64,000 bases of DNA, taken from positions 30,100,082 through 30,164,081 of the forward strand of contig NC_067207.1 of NCBI RefSeq assembly GCF_026262505.1, written 5' to 3'. Numbering within the stretch: the stretch's first letter is position 1; each line of letters begins with the position of its first letter. Positions 39,364-48,883 of this stretch are shown piece after piece. This DNA is from Trichomonas vaginalis G3. Lineage: Eukaryota; Parabasalia; Trichomonadida; Trichomonadidae. The position numbers and the translations under genes were made by a program. The notes under the pieces are model-generated. The model was given only the letters and a program-made list of their open reading frames with translations. It had not been told where the DNA came from and ran no database searches.

Positions 39364-39398
39364 TTCATATGGGTAAAAATATAGAATAGTTGAATTTA

Positions 39399-40203
39399 TG
39401 TGTCATAATAGAACCCACTCGTACCAAGCTTTACTTTCTTCCTGACTGAGTTTTTAACTCTTCTTTTTCCTTCATTGCCACTACTTTCACTAGATGAAGT
39501 TACTTCTTCACTATTTTCACTTTGTTCTACTCTTCTTCTTTGGTGTCGCTTTTGGTAACTTGCCCTCTGCTTCAAGTTGTTGCATCTTTGCCTCATGTTC
39601 ACCTAGTATGTTGTAAATTTTCCATGTCCTTTTTGCCTTTGGGCTCTGGTCGCCCATCTCAGGTAACCAATATCCTAGAAAGATTTTGTTATAGTTTGTA
39701 TTTGAGTCTTCGCTTATTGTTTGCATGACTCTTTCCTGAGTTTCCGGTTCAAGCTCTTCAAATATAGCTTGTCCATATGGAATATGCTCGTTTCCAAATA
39801 TATGTTTTTGTAGCCATTCTGGTTTTCTTTCCATGTTACCAATAATATCTTTTGTGAATGGGAAAGCTTTTACCCAATGTTTCAGTCTTGCGTCATTTAT
39901 TTCTGTAGTTGGTTTTATTTTGTCAAGGAACATGTTTTTCAATACTAACATTTCATTTGGTACTGTCCATTTGAGTTTTCTTAAATATTCATCCCTTCTC
40001 AGTTCATTGTCTGCAAAGTAAGTTTTTATGACATTTTGTAAACTTTCGTTTGCAAGGTCATGTACAATAGGTTCTCTTCCTTCTATCTCCCTAACTTTCT
40101 TTCTAAACTCTTCACCAAATATACCATCTCTATGGTTCTGTGTAGTTCTTTGAGATAAATGTTCTAGAACGTCGGGTGTTATATTTCCATCAGCCATGTT
40201 CAT
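39399..40203 (-). pseudogene. Helical element protein with Ser/Lys tail, one frameshift
   Basis: Starts MNMADGNITPDVLEHLSQRT at 40,203, a few bases past the stop of the upstream gene. It is helical (REIEGREPIVHDLANESLQN), with YNKIFLGYWLPEMGDQSPKA near the C-terminus. A slip near 39,530 moves to SENSEEVTSSSESSGNEGKR and KKVKLGTSGFYYDT. The acidic Ser tract may be a phosphorylation or protease target. No family is recognised. Confidence 0.5.
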
Positions 40204-40204
40204 T

Positions 40205-41782
40205 TCATACTGGTCCAAATATCTCTGCATGTTTCATATCTTTCAATGGCATTAAAGCCGCGCTGAAAATACCAGCTATATCTGGTTCACCATTCACTTC
40301 CATTGCGTCTACAACTTCTTGGAATTGTGGTTGTAAGTTTATGAACCACCTATCCGGATTAGCTTTATGACCCCATCTCATTGTAGTTCCATAGTCTGCA
40401 GAAACAAAAGTAGGTTTGTTTCCATATTGGTTAGGTTCTGAATGAACTTTAAACAATGTTTCATTTCTATATGTTTTGTTGAAATTTAACCTTTTATTTT
40501 CACCGAGTTCAGCCAAAGATTGAACGTTATATGGTCGTAAGTAAAAAGGATTGTTGTATTTGCGTACACTTTCTTTCAGTACTTCCATTCTATGCTGAAT
40601 ATTTTCATCTGATGTTGGAGTCTTTTGTATGTCGGCGAACATTTTTCGATATTCTTCTACTATGTCAGCTGAATTTTTCTTAGACTCTTGGAAAGATTCC
40701 ATATTCCCCGCATACACTTGTTGAGGGTCAAGATTTTTCGGCTGTTCCAAATCTTCATCTAGTTCTGTGAAGTTAGTTTCCAAAGGAGGGACTTGTTTGT
40801 TTCCTTCAGGCTCTTCTAGCTGTTGTTGCTGAACTATTTCTTCCATGTCTGGTTGTATCTGAACTTCTTCCTGTGGAGTTTCTTGTACCTCATCTGCTGG
40901 CATTTCATATATTCCGAGACCGTTTTTAACAAGTTCCCTGTTTAAGCCATCCGCATTCATAACCCTTTCTTCTTTCGTTCCGTCTCTATTTTTTACGCGT
41001 TTCATGAAGATAGTTGAATTATCATTTATCTCTGACACCAAATATCTCGGAGTAAATTCATCCATGTCATTTGGATGATATGCTATTAAATCATATCCCT
41101 TAGCGAGCTTGTATTTTCCAGGTTTGAAATTATATCCCATTTGGTGCTGAACCATAAAGCTAAATAGGTTCGGGTCAGTATTTCCTTCCTTGAACTTTCT
41201 AATAGCTTCTTTATATCTGTCACTAAAGTCAAGAGTATCTGGGTAACCATAATTTTCCTTAAGCATTTTTAAGAATTCTTGGTTTCCTTGTTCTCTACTT
41301 CTTTTATGTCCTTGCTCTGTTTGTGGTGCAGTGTTTTGAACTGTTGGTTGTGGTGCAGTGTTTTGAACTGTTGGTTGTGGTGCAGTGTTTTGAACTGTTG
41401 GTTGTGGTGCTGGATTTTGAACTGTTGGTTGTGGTGCAGTGTTTTGAACTGTTGGTTGTTGTGTTGGTTGTTGTGTTGGTTGTTGTGTTGGTTTTGGTGC
41501 ATGCCTGTGTCTGTGTCCATGTGACGATGTAAATGTTTTAGGTAGTCCTGGTGCAGGTGCTTCTCTTGGAGGGTTTGGTGGTATATAAGTTCCACCAGCT
41601 GGCACATATGTTCCATCTGCAGCATAATGTCCTACCTGACTTTTCGTTTTTAAGAAAGCATTTACTAGGTCTGTTTTGGTCTGTTGTAACTCTTTTTCTT
41701 GACTTTCCACAACAGTTGCTCTAACGGCGTCATAGGCACTTTGAACTGCCTGTCTCGTTGCTGCATCTGTTATTTTCGTCAT
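40205..41782 (-). CDS. 525-residue Pro/Gln-repeat structural protein
   Basis: Starts MTKITDAATRQAVQSAYDAV. A proline-rich segment with five PTVQNTAPQ repeats (about 90-145) is followed by a globular part (FKPGKYKLAKGYDLIAYHPN), an acidic Gln-rich linker and a C-terminal part (NPFYLRPYNVQSLAELGENK). The gene overlaps the end of the next gene by 53 bases in another frame, so both may be one ~860-residue protein broken by a slip. It is likely a virion or scaffold protein by size and composition; no family is recognised. Confidence 0.55.
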   Translation of the reverse strand: MTKITDAATRQAVQSAYDAVRATVVESQEKELQQTKTDLVNAFLKTKSQVGHYAADGTYVPAGGTYIPPNPPREAPAPGLPKTFTSSHGHRHRHAPKPTQQPTQQPTQQPTVQNTAPQPTVQNPAPQPTVQNTAPQPTVQNTAPQPTVQNTAPQTEQGHKRSREQGNQEFLKMLKENYGYPDTLDFSDRYKEAIRKFKEGNTDPNLFSFMVQHQMGYNFKPGKYKLAKGYDLIAYHPNDMDEFTPRYLVSEINDNSTIFMKRVKNRDGTKEERVMNADGLNRELVKNGLGIYEMPADEVQETPQEEVQIQPDMEEIVQQQQLEEPEGNKQVPPLETNFTELDEDLEQPKNLDPQQVYAGNMESFQESKKNSADIVEEYRKMFADIQKTPTSDENIQHRMEVLKESVRKYNNPFYLRPYNVQSLAELGENKRLNFNKTYRNETLFKVHSEPNQYGNKPTFVSADYGTTMRWGHKANPDRWFINLQPQFQEVVDAMEVNGEPDIAGIFSAALMPLKDMKHAEIFGPV

Positions 41783-42758
41783 ATTTTTGTGCTACTTCTC
41801 TTAACTCTTTGTCGAAACCTTCAGACTTCAGTTTCTTTCCAGATGAGAAGTCGTTCACTAGTTTCACCTTACTATGAAGAGCTTCGAAGGCGTTCTTAAA
41901 GTCAGCATTCATTAAAGCTTCATTTGAACTGTCTTCATCCGCTTGTATTTTTGTCCTTATTGACCCTATAAGTTGGGCTGCTTTGGCGTTGGCTTGGGCA
42001 TCTAACCAGTCATTATTAGCTTTTATATATTCTGCGCTTTTCATTGCCTTTTGCATGGCTGCGTCGTTATTTTTACTTTCTTGTGCTAAGTTTTCATACT
42101 GTACGGTTTGGTTTTGCAACTGTAAAAGTTTTTCTGCCTTTACATTTGCTTCAACTTCTTTTTTATACTCATCGCTATCCATATATGTCTTCAGGGCTTT
42201 TTGTTTTATCTCTTCATCTTTCAGTACTTTATATTGAGTAGTATGGTTTTTCAAATTTATAACATCTTGTTCCATTTTTGCTACTTCTACTGCTTTTTCT
42301 GACACTTTTTTCGCATATTCCTCTGTACTTAGTTCTTTCAGTTTTTCTTCTTTCTTCTTTTTCTCTACGTTTAACTCATTGAGTTTCTTTGTGTGTCTGT
42401 CATATTCTAGTTTCTTTTCGTTTTCACTTATTTGTTTCTGTATGTCTATGTTTGACTTTTTGACATCTGTTATTTGATTTTTGAGTGAACTCAAATTCAT
42501 TTGACTTTGAGGGTTATAAGCTGTTCCGTCTGCAGCTCCACCATAGCCTGCCATTTTCGCTAAAAGTGCCGCTCTTAAACCTCCACTCTGTGCACCAATA
42601 ACTCGGCTTAAAAGCATAGGGTTGCTTGACATTTGTTGCAACATAGTGGGGTCATTCATCATTTGTTGTTGCAACTGTTGTTGTGGTGTCAGTTTTACTA
42701 TTGGATGTTTCAATGCTCCCTTCCTCTTACGTATATTCTTACGTAGCTTACGTGGCAT
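41730..42758 (-). CDS. 342-residue coiled-coil element protein
   Basis: Starts MPRKLRKNIRKRKGALKHPI, a strongly basic head. Then comes a Gln/Met-rich part (QQQLQQQMMNDPTMLQQMSS) and long coiled coil (about 95-300: ENEKKLEYDRHTKKLNELNV and following). It ends in a frame that overlaps the 40,205-41,782 gene, whose sequence continues smoothly from VAQKY; a +/-1 slip near 41,780 may have split one protein. It is the right-most gene of the element. A core, DNA-condensing or scaffold role is possible from the basic head; this is inference. Confidence 0.55.
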   Translation of the reverse strand: MPRKLRKNIRKRKGALKHPIVKLTPQQQLQQQMMNDPTMLQQMSSNPMLLSRVIGAQSGGLRAALLAKMAGYGGAADGTAYNPQSQMNLSSLKNQITDVKKSNIDIQKQISENEKKLEYDRHTKKLNELNVEKKKKEEKLKELSTEEYAKKVSEKAVEVAKMEQDVINLKNHTTQYKVLKDEEIKQKALKTYMDSDEYKKEVEANVKAEKLLQLQNQTVQYENLAQESKNNDAAMQKAMKSAEYIKANNDWLDAQANAKAAQLIGSIRTKIQADEDSSNEALMNADFKNAFEALHSKVKLVNDFSSGKKLKSEGFDKELREVAQKYDENNRCSNETGSSKCL

Positions 42759-43053
42759 TTTAAGTGAAGTTAAAAAGCGGTTTTTGACAGATGTTTATAT
42801 GACACTATTTGTTCAGCACAAAAAACTACTCGGTCAAAGTGTTGTCAGTTTTGTAAAATAACCGTCCTATCTTGTTTTAAAAGGGAGAAAAGGCTTCTCA
42901 AAGTATACTTCCTTGGAACGCCTGTAACTTTTCCTGTAGCGACGATAGACCCTTACTTGTCCGGACAAAGTTATACTATTTTGAGTGCTCTACAAAAAAG
43001 TCAACGGCTGGTCGGCTGGGGTTCGGTCCTCCTCTTGGGTCTTGGGCAAAATT

Positions 43054-43109
43054 TCTTAGGGGCTAGAAGGGGCGCAGCCCCTGGAAGCCCCACTACCTTT
43101 TTTTTTTTT
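43054..43109 (-). repeat. Right terminal inverted repeat of element 1
   Basis: Read inward on the minus strand: twelve A, GGTAGTGGGGCTTCCAGG, a hairpin GGGGC-TGC-GCCCC, then TCTAGCCCCTAAGA. It differs from the left end mainly in the hairpin, where pairing is kept although the bases differ. Confidence 0.9.
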
Positions 43110-43114
43110 AATTA
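43110..43114. other. Target-site duplication AATTA, right copy
   Basis: This pairs with 20,643-20,647. The host frame ILGLAALIQYLNFFF resumes directly after it. Confidence 0.75.
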
Positions 43115-43653
43115 TTCTTGGATTAGCAGCTTTGATACAATATCTTAACTTTTTCTTCAGAATAGAGAAAACATTTTACTTTATTTATTATGTGTTCTTA
43201 CTCAAAGATGGTTTGATGTATATAATAATAATTTTATATTGTTTAAGTTTCATTATCCTTTCAATTGCCTTTATTTTCTCGAATATTAAGCATTTTCTTT
43301 CCAAATCAACAAGAAAAAAGCTTGTTATTGCATTGTTTTTCATGCCATTTTTGGTTTTTCTACATTTGGCGCAAAGTTATATTTATAATTCATCTCGCTG
43401 GTTTGATCATGTATATTACATGCTTTATACTGATGAATATTATATTGAAGCAAAATCCCAAGCCAACATGTATTATTATTTATACATATTTTATCAGTCA
43501 AGCTGGTACGGCTTCATGAATTTACTTCCACTTTTCATAATGAATTCTTTATCTGTTTCTAAGGAAAGTGATGATGAATCAGAAAAAAATGATGTCATAA
43601 TGAGTAGGTGCCAAAAGTGCTTACTCTTAAACAACCGTCGGATTTCCGGGTGA
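43115..43653 (+). pseudogene. 3' half of the split host membrane protein gene
   Basis: Resumes directly after the right AATTA with ILGLAALIQYLNFFF. Hydrophobic segments follow (about 43,214-43,270 and 43,318-43,390), then WFDHVYYMLYTDEYYIEAKS, GFMNLLPLFIMNSLSV and an acidic Ser tail. It is the same reading frame as 20,218-20,647 once the element is removed. The end may extend past the original stop, since flanking DNA from 43,600 is not seen in the paralogue. Confidence 0.7.
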
Positions 43654-43802
43654 AATCGTGACACACTTTCGTCTTTCGTAGGCGGTGGTGGTTGTTACAA
43701 AAGGTAACTTCGAATGTAGCGTGAAATCTGCAAAAAAAATTCTGAAATTTGAATGGATAACACAAAAATTGAATAGTTTACGTCAATAAAAAAGAGAAAA
43801 AT

Positions 43803-43874
43803 GAAGCCAATGTGTCTCGAACCTAGGACTTAGAGCAGCAATCCCACTGTTTATCAAATTACACTACATGCTTC
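43803..43874 (-). tRNA. tRNA-like relic, probably a pseudogene
   Basis: On the minus strand 72 bases start GAAGCAT and end TGGCTTC (five acceptor pairs). An A-box-like TAGTGTAATTTG and a B-box-like GGTTCGAGAC lie at tRNA-like spacing; TTCGA falls at positions 54-58. The T-stem, D-stem and anticodon stem pair poorly, so it is either a decayed tRNA or a chance match. I give no anticodon. Confidence 0.25.
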
Positions 43875-44129
43875 TCTCACCTCAGTGAATGAGATCAACT
43901 ATATGATAACTTTTTCCCCATTATATTCTTGTGGAAAAGTGACAAATAGCAACTTTGACCCTCTCTCATGTCATAATGGAGTCTATTCTGAACTTTTGAA
44001 GGTTATTTTATTTTAAAATTTTATTTGATCGTTAACTTTCTATTCAATATGTTATTATCAATCCTCCAAAGAATATGGGCATTGAAAGATTTATGATCTG
44101 ATAATTCAATTTTCAATTAAAAGAGGAGT

Positions 44130-44420
44130 TATTCAGATTGTAGTGGTACGAATCATGGTGGCGGTGGAGGACTTTATGGTGGACAGATTGGCCAAGGAGA
44201 TTCAGGTTTTGTTTATCCAACAAGGAAGCCTCCTTCAATAAGAGATATAACTGAGTTTTCAGTGCTAGCAGGTGAAACATTTACTGGTTTGAACTCTTTT
44301 ATTGAAGGAAGAGCTCAAATATCATTATATTCGAGTGGAAATTTGGTTTATCTTGGACCAATAAAAGTACGCCCTTTTATGGCAAGTTTTCGATATGCTG
44401 GTGCTCATATTTTAACTTGA
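44130..44420 (+). pseudogene. 5'-truncated glycine-rich surface-protein remnant
   Basis: The frame has no start: GGGGGLYGGQIGQGDSGFVY, then PTRKPPSIRDITEFSVLAGE, FTGLNSFIEGRAQISLYSSG and a stop at 44,418. It matches the C-terminal third of the two genes at 45,502 and 46,373. It is probably a third tandem copy whose 5' part was lost. Confidence 0.8.
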
Positions 44421-44449
44421 TTTATTTCTTTGTATTTTTTTACTTGTAT

Positions 44450-45300
44450 AGGGTGTCCAAAGGTGCGTTTAGCACAGCGCTCTATATGAGACTATTAAAG
44501 GAGATATATGCTGATTATAAATATATAATAAAAAATATGAATATATGTATATGATGAGTATTTTGTATTTTGGCGCCATGCCGGGATATAAAATGAATTT
44601 TGAGACAAGAGGCGGTTTCGCGGGAAATTTTGGCGGGATTTTTTTCATTTTTTTAATGAATCATAAAGAAAACATCCTCGCTCTTGCAAAAAAATGCAAA
44701 GACTGTAAAAAAATCTACGAGACATTGGTAAAATGCTTCGGTATGGATGCTCCTAGCTATTCCACTGTAACGTATCATGTTAGGATGTATCACTTCATGA
44801 ACAAAAAGGCGCCCATCATAAAAATTGACAAAAAATCGCCGGATCAAAGAAAAATCAAAGCAATTCTTCAAGCGCTAGATGAAGACCCAAGAGCATCACT
44901 CAGAAGGATAGAGGAGATGACAAAGATACCACATACAACAGTCAGTTATTATCTGCACAATTATTTGAACTACAAACTAGCGTATACACGTTGGGTTCCG
45001 CACAACCTTAATTCAGTTCAAAAAAAATCTAGAGTCCAATCTTCGAAAGAGCTCCTCTCTATATTGGGTGCGTATCAATCCAAGAAGTTTCGCTTTTTAG
45101 TAACAGGGGACGAGTCTTGGTTTCAATATGCAACAGAAGCCAAAATCATGTGGATCCCGAAGGATGAAAATCCGCAAACATTCCCGAAGAAAAAAATTGA
45201 CACGCCAATGATGATGTTGTCGGTTTTTTGGGGCGTGAATGGCATCATCGCAATTTTTATAAACAGAAAAATCCGGTGGATCAATTGTTTTTGATCCGAA
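44450..45300 (+). mobile_element. Truncated mariner (Tvmar-like) transposon
   Basis: A transposase N-terminal two-thirds is preceded by about 200 bases of non-coding leader starting near GGGTGTCCAAAGGTGCG. The right half, with the last two catalytic Asp residues and the right inverted repeat, is missing. The copy cannot move itself. The insertion sits between the glycine-rich remnant and the two glycine-rich genes. Confidence 0.7.
44656..45294 (+). pseudogene. Mariner-family transposase, C-terminally truncated
   Basis: The start MNHKENILALAKKCKDCKKI leads to a first helix-turn-helix (SYSTVTYHVRMYHFMN). A second follows as DEDPRASLRRIEEMTKIPHT with TVSYYLHNYLNYKLAYTRWV, then RFLVTGDESWFQYATEA (first catalytic Asp in TGDESW) and MLSVFWGVNGIIAIF. 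Normal mariners continue with HDNA..H (second Asp) and the D34D third Asp, both absent here. The frame leaves the family after about residue 205. Confidence 0.8.
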
Positions 45301-45486
45301 ATTGTAAACTTAAGAATTGATATTCAATACTTAATTTCGAGGAAAGAATGAATCAACTTCTGTTTTTAATTTATCCCGGTCAGTAATAACTAAAATAGGA
45401 GAAAACTGCAAATAAAAAAGTTCTCAAATTCCGAACAGTGAACTTTTTCCAAAATATCGTTATTAAATATTCTAATTGTTTAAATA

Positions 45487-45491
45487 TCATT
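45487..45491 (+). promoter_or_regulatory. Initiator-like TCATT
   Basis: Lies 10-15 bases before ATG 45,502; fits the trichomonad initiator. Confidence 0.4.
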
Positions 45492-45501
45492 GCTGATTAA
45501 A

Positions 45502-46350
45502 ATGTTATTATATTTACTTTGTAATTCTGCATTTGCAGCCCAAATTGATACGTTTTTTGGATCGTATGAATTTTTTAGTACCACTAATGTTATTAAAAAC
45601 CCTATTTGCACCAGAGATATATGCATGTTCCCTTATCCTTGTAATTCGAATAGTTCATGCAGTGGAATAAAACTAAATATGAAAAGAGGAACTTATCTAC
45701 TTGAAGTTTGGGGGGCTCACGGAGGATACCCACAACCTGAAGAAAAACTTTATGGAGGATATAGTTATGCACTTGTTGACTTTCCGAAAGATCAAACAAT
45801 ACATCTTTATATAGGCGGAATAGGTGAATATTATAATGGAAATGATAGAGTGACATATAGAGCATTTAATGGATGAGGTTCTGGGTGTAGATATGGCGGT
45901 GGCGGTGCTACAGATTTCAGAGTTGATACTAATCTTAACTCTAGATTTTTAATTGCTGGTGGTGGTGCACATAGAATATTTTATAATGAGCATGATACTG
46001 GTGGAGGAATTAAATCTACATTCCCACAAGGGAATTTTTTTGGGAATGGGAGAAGTTATTCTAAATTTTCAGATTGCGATAACACAGACTCTGAATATGA
46101 TTCTTGCGGAGGTGGAGGTGGTCTATATGGTGGAGATTCTGGAAAAGGAGGTTCTGGTTTTGTTTATCCAACAAGAAAACCCCCTTCCATTAGAGAAATA
46201 ACTGAACTTTCTGTGATTGAAGGACAAACATTTAGTGGACTGAACTATTATTTAGAAGGAAGAGCACAAATTTCACTATATTCTAATGATGAAATGATTA
46301 TATCTGAGTTTTCCAATGAAATTCTCAGAGATGAAAACAATTTGAATTAA
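45502..46350 (+). pseudogene. Glycine-rich surface protein, copy 1, one in-frame TGA
   Basis: The signal-like start MLLYLLCNSAFAAQIDTF is followed by FFGSYEFFSTTNVIKNPICT, Cys-rich CMFPYPCNSNSSCSG and LLEVWGAHGGYPQPEEK. TGA at 45,874-45,876 comes after TYRAFNG; the same frame then stays open for 158 codons: GSGCRYGGGGATDFRVDT, GGGGGLYGGDSGKGGSGFVY, RKPPSIREITELSV and TAA at 46,348. The Gly-rich core resembles the ALK/LTK-type glycine-rich domain found in many predicted trichomonad secreted proteins. Apart from the TGA, 283 codons are open. It is either a young pseudogene or a read-through gene. Confidence 0.7.
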
Positions 46351-46372
46351 AACGATTATCTTATCTTACTAA

Positions 46373-47236
46373 ATGACACTGTTTTGGTTCTTCAAGATTG
46401 TATATGGAGTACAAACAGAAACCTTTTTTGGATCGTATGAATTTTTAAGTTCATCTAATGTTGTGAAAAATCCTGTTTGCATTAAAGATCTATGCGTATT
46501 TCCTTATCCCTGCAATTCAAATGCTTCATGCAGCGGAATAAAACTGAATATGAAAAAGGGAACTTATCTACTTGAAGTTTGGGGTGCCCATGCTGGAAAC
46601 TCGTATGGACCTTACGAAAAGGTTTATGGTGGGTATAGTTATGGTCTTGTTGACTTTCCTAAAGATCAAGCAATACATCTTTATATAGGTGGAATAGGTG
46701 AATATTATACTGGAGATGATAGAGTGACATATAGAGCATTTAATGGATGAGGTTCTGGGTGTAGATATGGCGGTGGCGGTGCTACAGATTTCAGAGTTGA
46801 TACTAATCTTAACTCTAGATTTTTAATTGCAGGCGGTGGTGCATATAGAGATTGTAATTCAGTAGATCCATCAGAATATTATTTGGGTGGGGGATTTAAA
46901 TCCATTTATGGATATACAGAACGTTTTGGAAAAGGGGTCAGTATTGAAAATGTCTGCACTAATAATCCGTGGTGCTATTCAGGCGGTGGTGGAGGTCTTT
47001 ATGGCGGAGATTATGGCCAAGGAGGTTCGGGTTTTGTTTATCCGATAAGAAAACCTCCTTCAATAAGAGATATAACTGAGTTCTCAGTGCTAACAGGTGA
47101 ATCATTTACTGGTTTGAACTCTTTTATTGAAGGGAGAGCTCAAATATCATTGTATTATAATGATAATTCGCAATGTTCTGTAAATCAAAAGACTTGTCCT
47201 TTCCGTGAATCATTTAATTATAGGAGACATCGATGA
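46373..47236 (+). pseudogene. Glycine-rich surface protein, copy 2, same in-frame TGA
   Basis: Starts MTLFWFFKIVYGVQTETFFG (signal-like), then LLEVWGAHAGNSYGPYEKVY, GGIGEYYTGDDRVTYRAFNG and TGA at 46,748-46,750. The frame continues unbroken to TGA 47,234-47,236, with DFRVDTNLNSRFLIAGGGAY, NPWCYSGGGGGLYGGDYGQG, FVYPIRKPPSIRDI and FNYRRHR. It is a tandem paralogue of copy 1, 23 bases downstream. The DNA around the shared TGA is identical for over 100 bases, while the rest differs clearly. Confidence 0.7.
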
Positions 47237-48282
47237 GGTTAATCAATATTTACTTTTTGAAATAAAATTTCAATTTAAATTAAAGTATTTTGAAAACAAG
47301 TTTGAATTTCGTAATTATTTTTTAAATCACTAAATGCAAACTAAACACTTTGGTATCGCAAATCTTATGATTAAAGATTCTTACTGTAAATCATATTAAT
47401 CTGCTAAATTGAAGTTTTGAAATTGGATAATTTGGATCAAATTGAGAAAATAAATATGGATTTATTCCAGATATCATATTTAGGCTGTTAGATTTGATTT
47501 TAAAAATGTTGTTTGCTTCGAAAAATTGAACTTTTGTTCTCATCAAATGAAAAAGTGACATAAATTCATAAGAGAGCTATCATGATGTAAAATCATCATG
47601 AGGATTCTTAATTATGAATGGACGACATAAATTTAATTACAAAAGGTTTATTAACGTAATTTTGGCCATGAAATATTAAAAATTTTCTGAGTTCTTTTAA
47701 AAGTGTGCCTTCACTCCGAGGTGTTACCTACTGCATTTAATTTGAATTTTTATCAAAAGTCAAAGGACAATTTTTGCAAAAATTCGTGACTTGAAACAAC
47801 TATGTAAAATTCAATTATATCCACTGTCTGGTGAAAGATCAAAGGTTTGTTATAGAACTAAGAGAGAAGTCTTTCATTTATTGTTTGTTATTGGACATAA
47901 ATCGCATATGATTTTTTGACTTTTTTTTGTTCGAATTTTTTATCCTTATTTCTCATAATATATTTTGTTATTCGATCAATATCATTTACCCCATCCATTA
48001 CTGTTAAAAAGATATTACTTAATTATGAACTTTCGCACACTTACTATCTTTCATGGTAAAAATTACTCCCCAAGTTAAAAAGTATCGAAATATTGAGATG
48101 GGGTCAAGAGAGTATTAGTGTAATCTCAAGAAAAAAAAGTAATATATTAGAATTACACCTTTCTTGTTTACAAATTTGAAATAGGATTGAATTTATAAAT
48201 TTGCAACTTCGATTGGATCTTTTTGTCTGGCCTTTGAATAAAATGTCTAGTTTTCATGGTTTCAATGGTGTTTTTTGAACAT
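47237..48282. other. Intergenic, no gene seen
   Basis: AT-rich, all frames broken. A small inverted repeat (ATCATGATGTAAAATCATCATGA) lies near 47,580-47,602. Nothing else is recognised. Confidence 0.4.
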
Positions 48283-48549
48283 TTAGACCTTGTGAGAACC
48301 AAATGAAGAGCATACATATTTAGTGCAAAATTCGGCACCGGGTTTAGTATTACTTTCTTGTGAGTTTCTTATGATTAATTCTGCTCTGTCCTTTGGAATT
48401 GAATTTTGTAAATCTCTATTAAAAACAAGTTTTCTTAATTCTTGGATTTCAGTTCGGAGTTGATGTATTTCCTCATAAAGAAGTGTTAGTTTGTCTTCTT
48501 CTGTCTCAAATGAACTTTTTATGAAGAAAAGCAAAAGAAACAACATCAA
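48283..48549 (-). CDS. 88-residue secreted or anchored coiled-coil peptide
   Basis: MMLFLLLFFIKSSFETEEDK is a signal-peptide or anchor start. A short coiled coil (LYEEIHQLRTEIQELRKLVF) and a polar end with Cys residues (AEFCTKYVCSSFGSHKV) follow. No family is recognised. It could be a small secreted protein or the remnant of a longer one. Confidence 0.45.
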   Translation of the reverse strand: MMLFLLLFFIKSSFETEEDKLTLLYEEIHQLRTEIQELRKLVFNRDLQNSIPKDRAELIIRNSQESNTKPGAEFCTKYVCSSFGSHKV

Positions 48550-48879
48550 TAAAAAAACTTTTAAAAAATATTATTTTTTGAATGAAAAACGATTAAAATA
48601 AGATTTCATTCAAAAATAATGCTTTTGAAAAATATCTAAAATATACTTAAATTATAATATATTAATGAACTTTATAGTAAATGAAAATTTGAATGTTTGT
48701 AAATTTTTAACCTTCACTTATGAATTTTAATGTGGTAATATTGGTTACTGGTATAATTAAATCTAGATGTCACTTATCAATATTTCCGACATGTGACAAT
48801 GCTGTTATTTCGTTGTTTTTTGTTATTTCAATTATACTTTGCATTCCTTTTATGTATGTATTTACTTCTATTGTCAGGC

Positions 48880-48883
48880 AAAC
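48880..48883. other. Target-site duplication AAAC (left)
   Basis: Matches AAAC at 49,833-49,836. Supported by exact reading-frame restoration. Confidence 0.75.

Larger units (their letters stand above)
20648..43109 (+). mobile_element. Full-length Polinton/Maverick-like integrated virus (element 1)
   Basis: The 22.5-kb element has terminal inverted repeats and a 5-bp AATTA duplication. Its genes include a DDE integrase, FtsK/A32-type packaging ATPase, SF3 helicase, candidate major capsid and penton proteins, fibre, adenine methyltransferase and KilA-N/GIY-YIG-like protein, plus a dozen small proteins. The integrase, ATPase and capsid set is diagnostic of Polintons and Polinton-like viruses. 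No protein-primed polymerase B or adenain-type protease is visible; the SF3 helicase suggests a replication module as in virophages and some Polinton-like viruses. Many right-half genes are frameshifted, so this copy is probably dead. Two further left ends lie at 57,704 and 61,557. Confidence 0.9.

Noticed and set aside
41279..41532. Cys/Trp/Leu/Val-rich plus-strand frames (LLVVVQCFE repeats)
   Set aside because: Antisense shadow of the PTVQNTAPQ repeat of the minus-strand structural gene.
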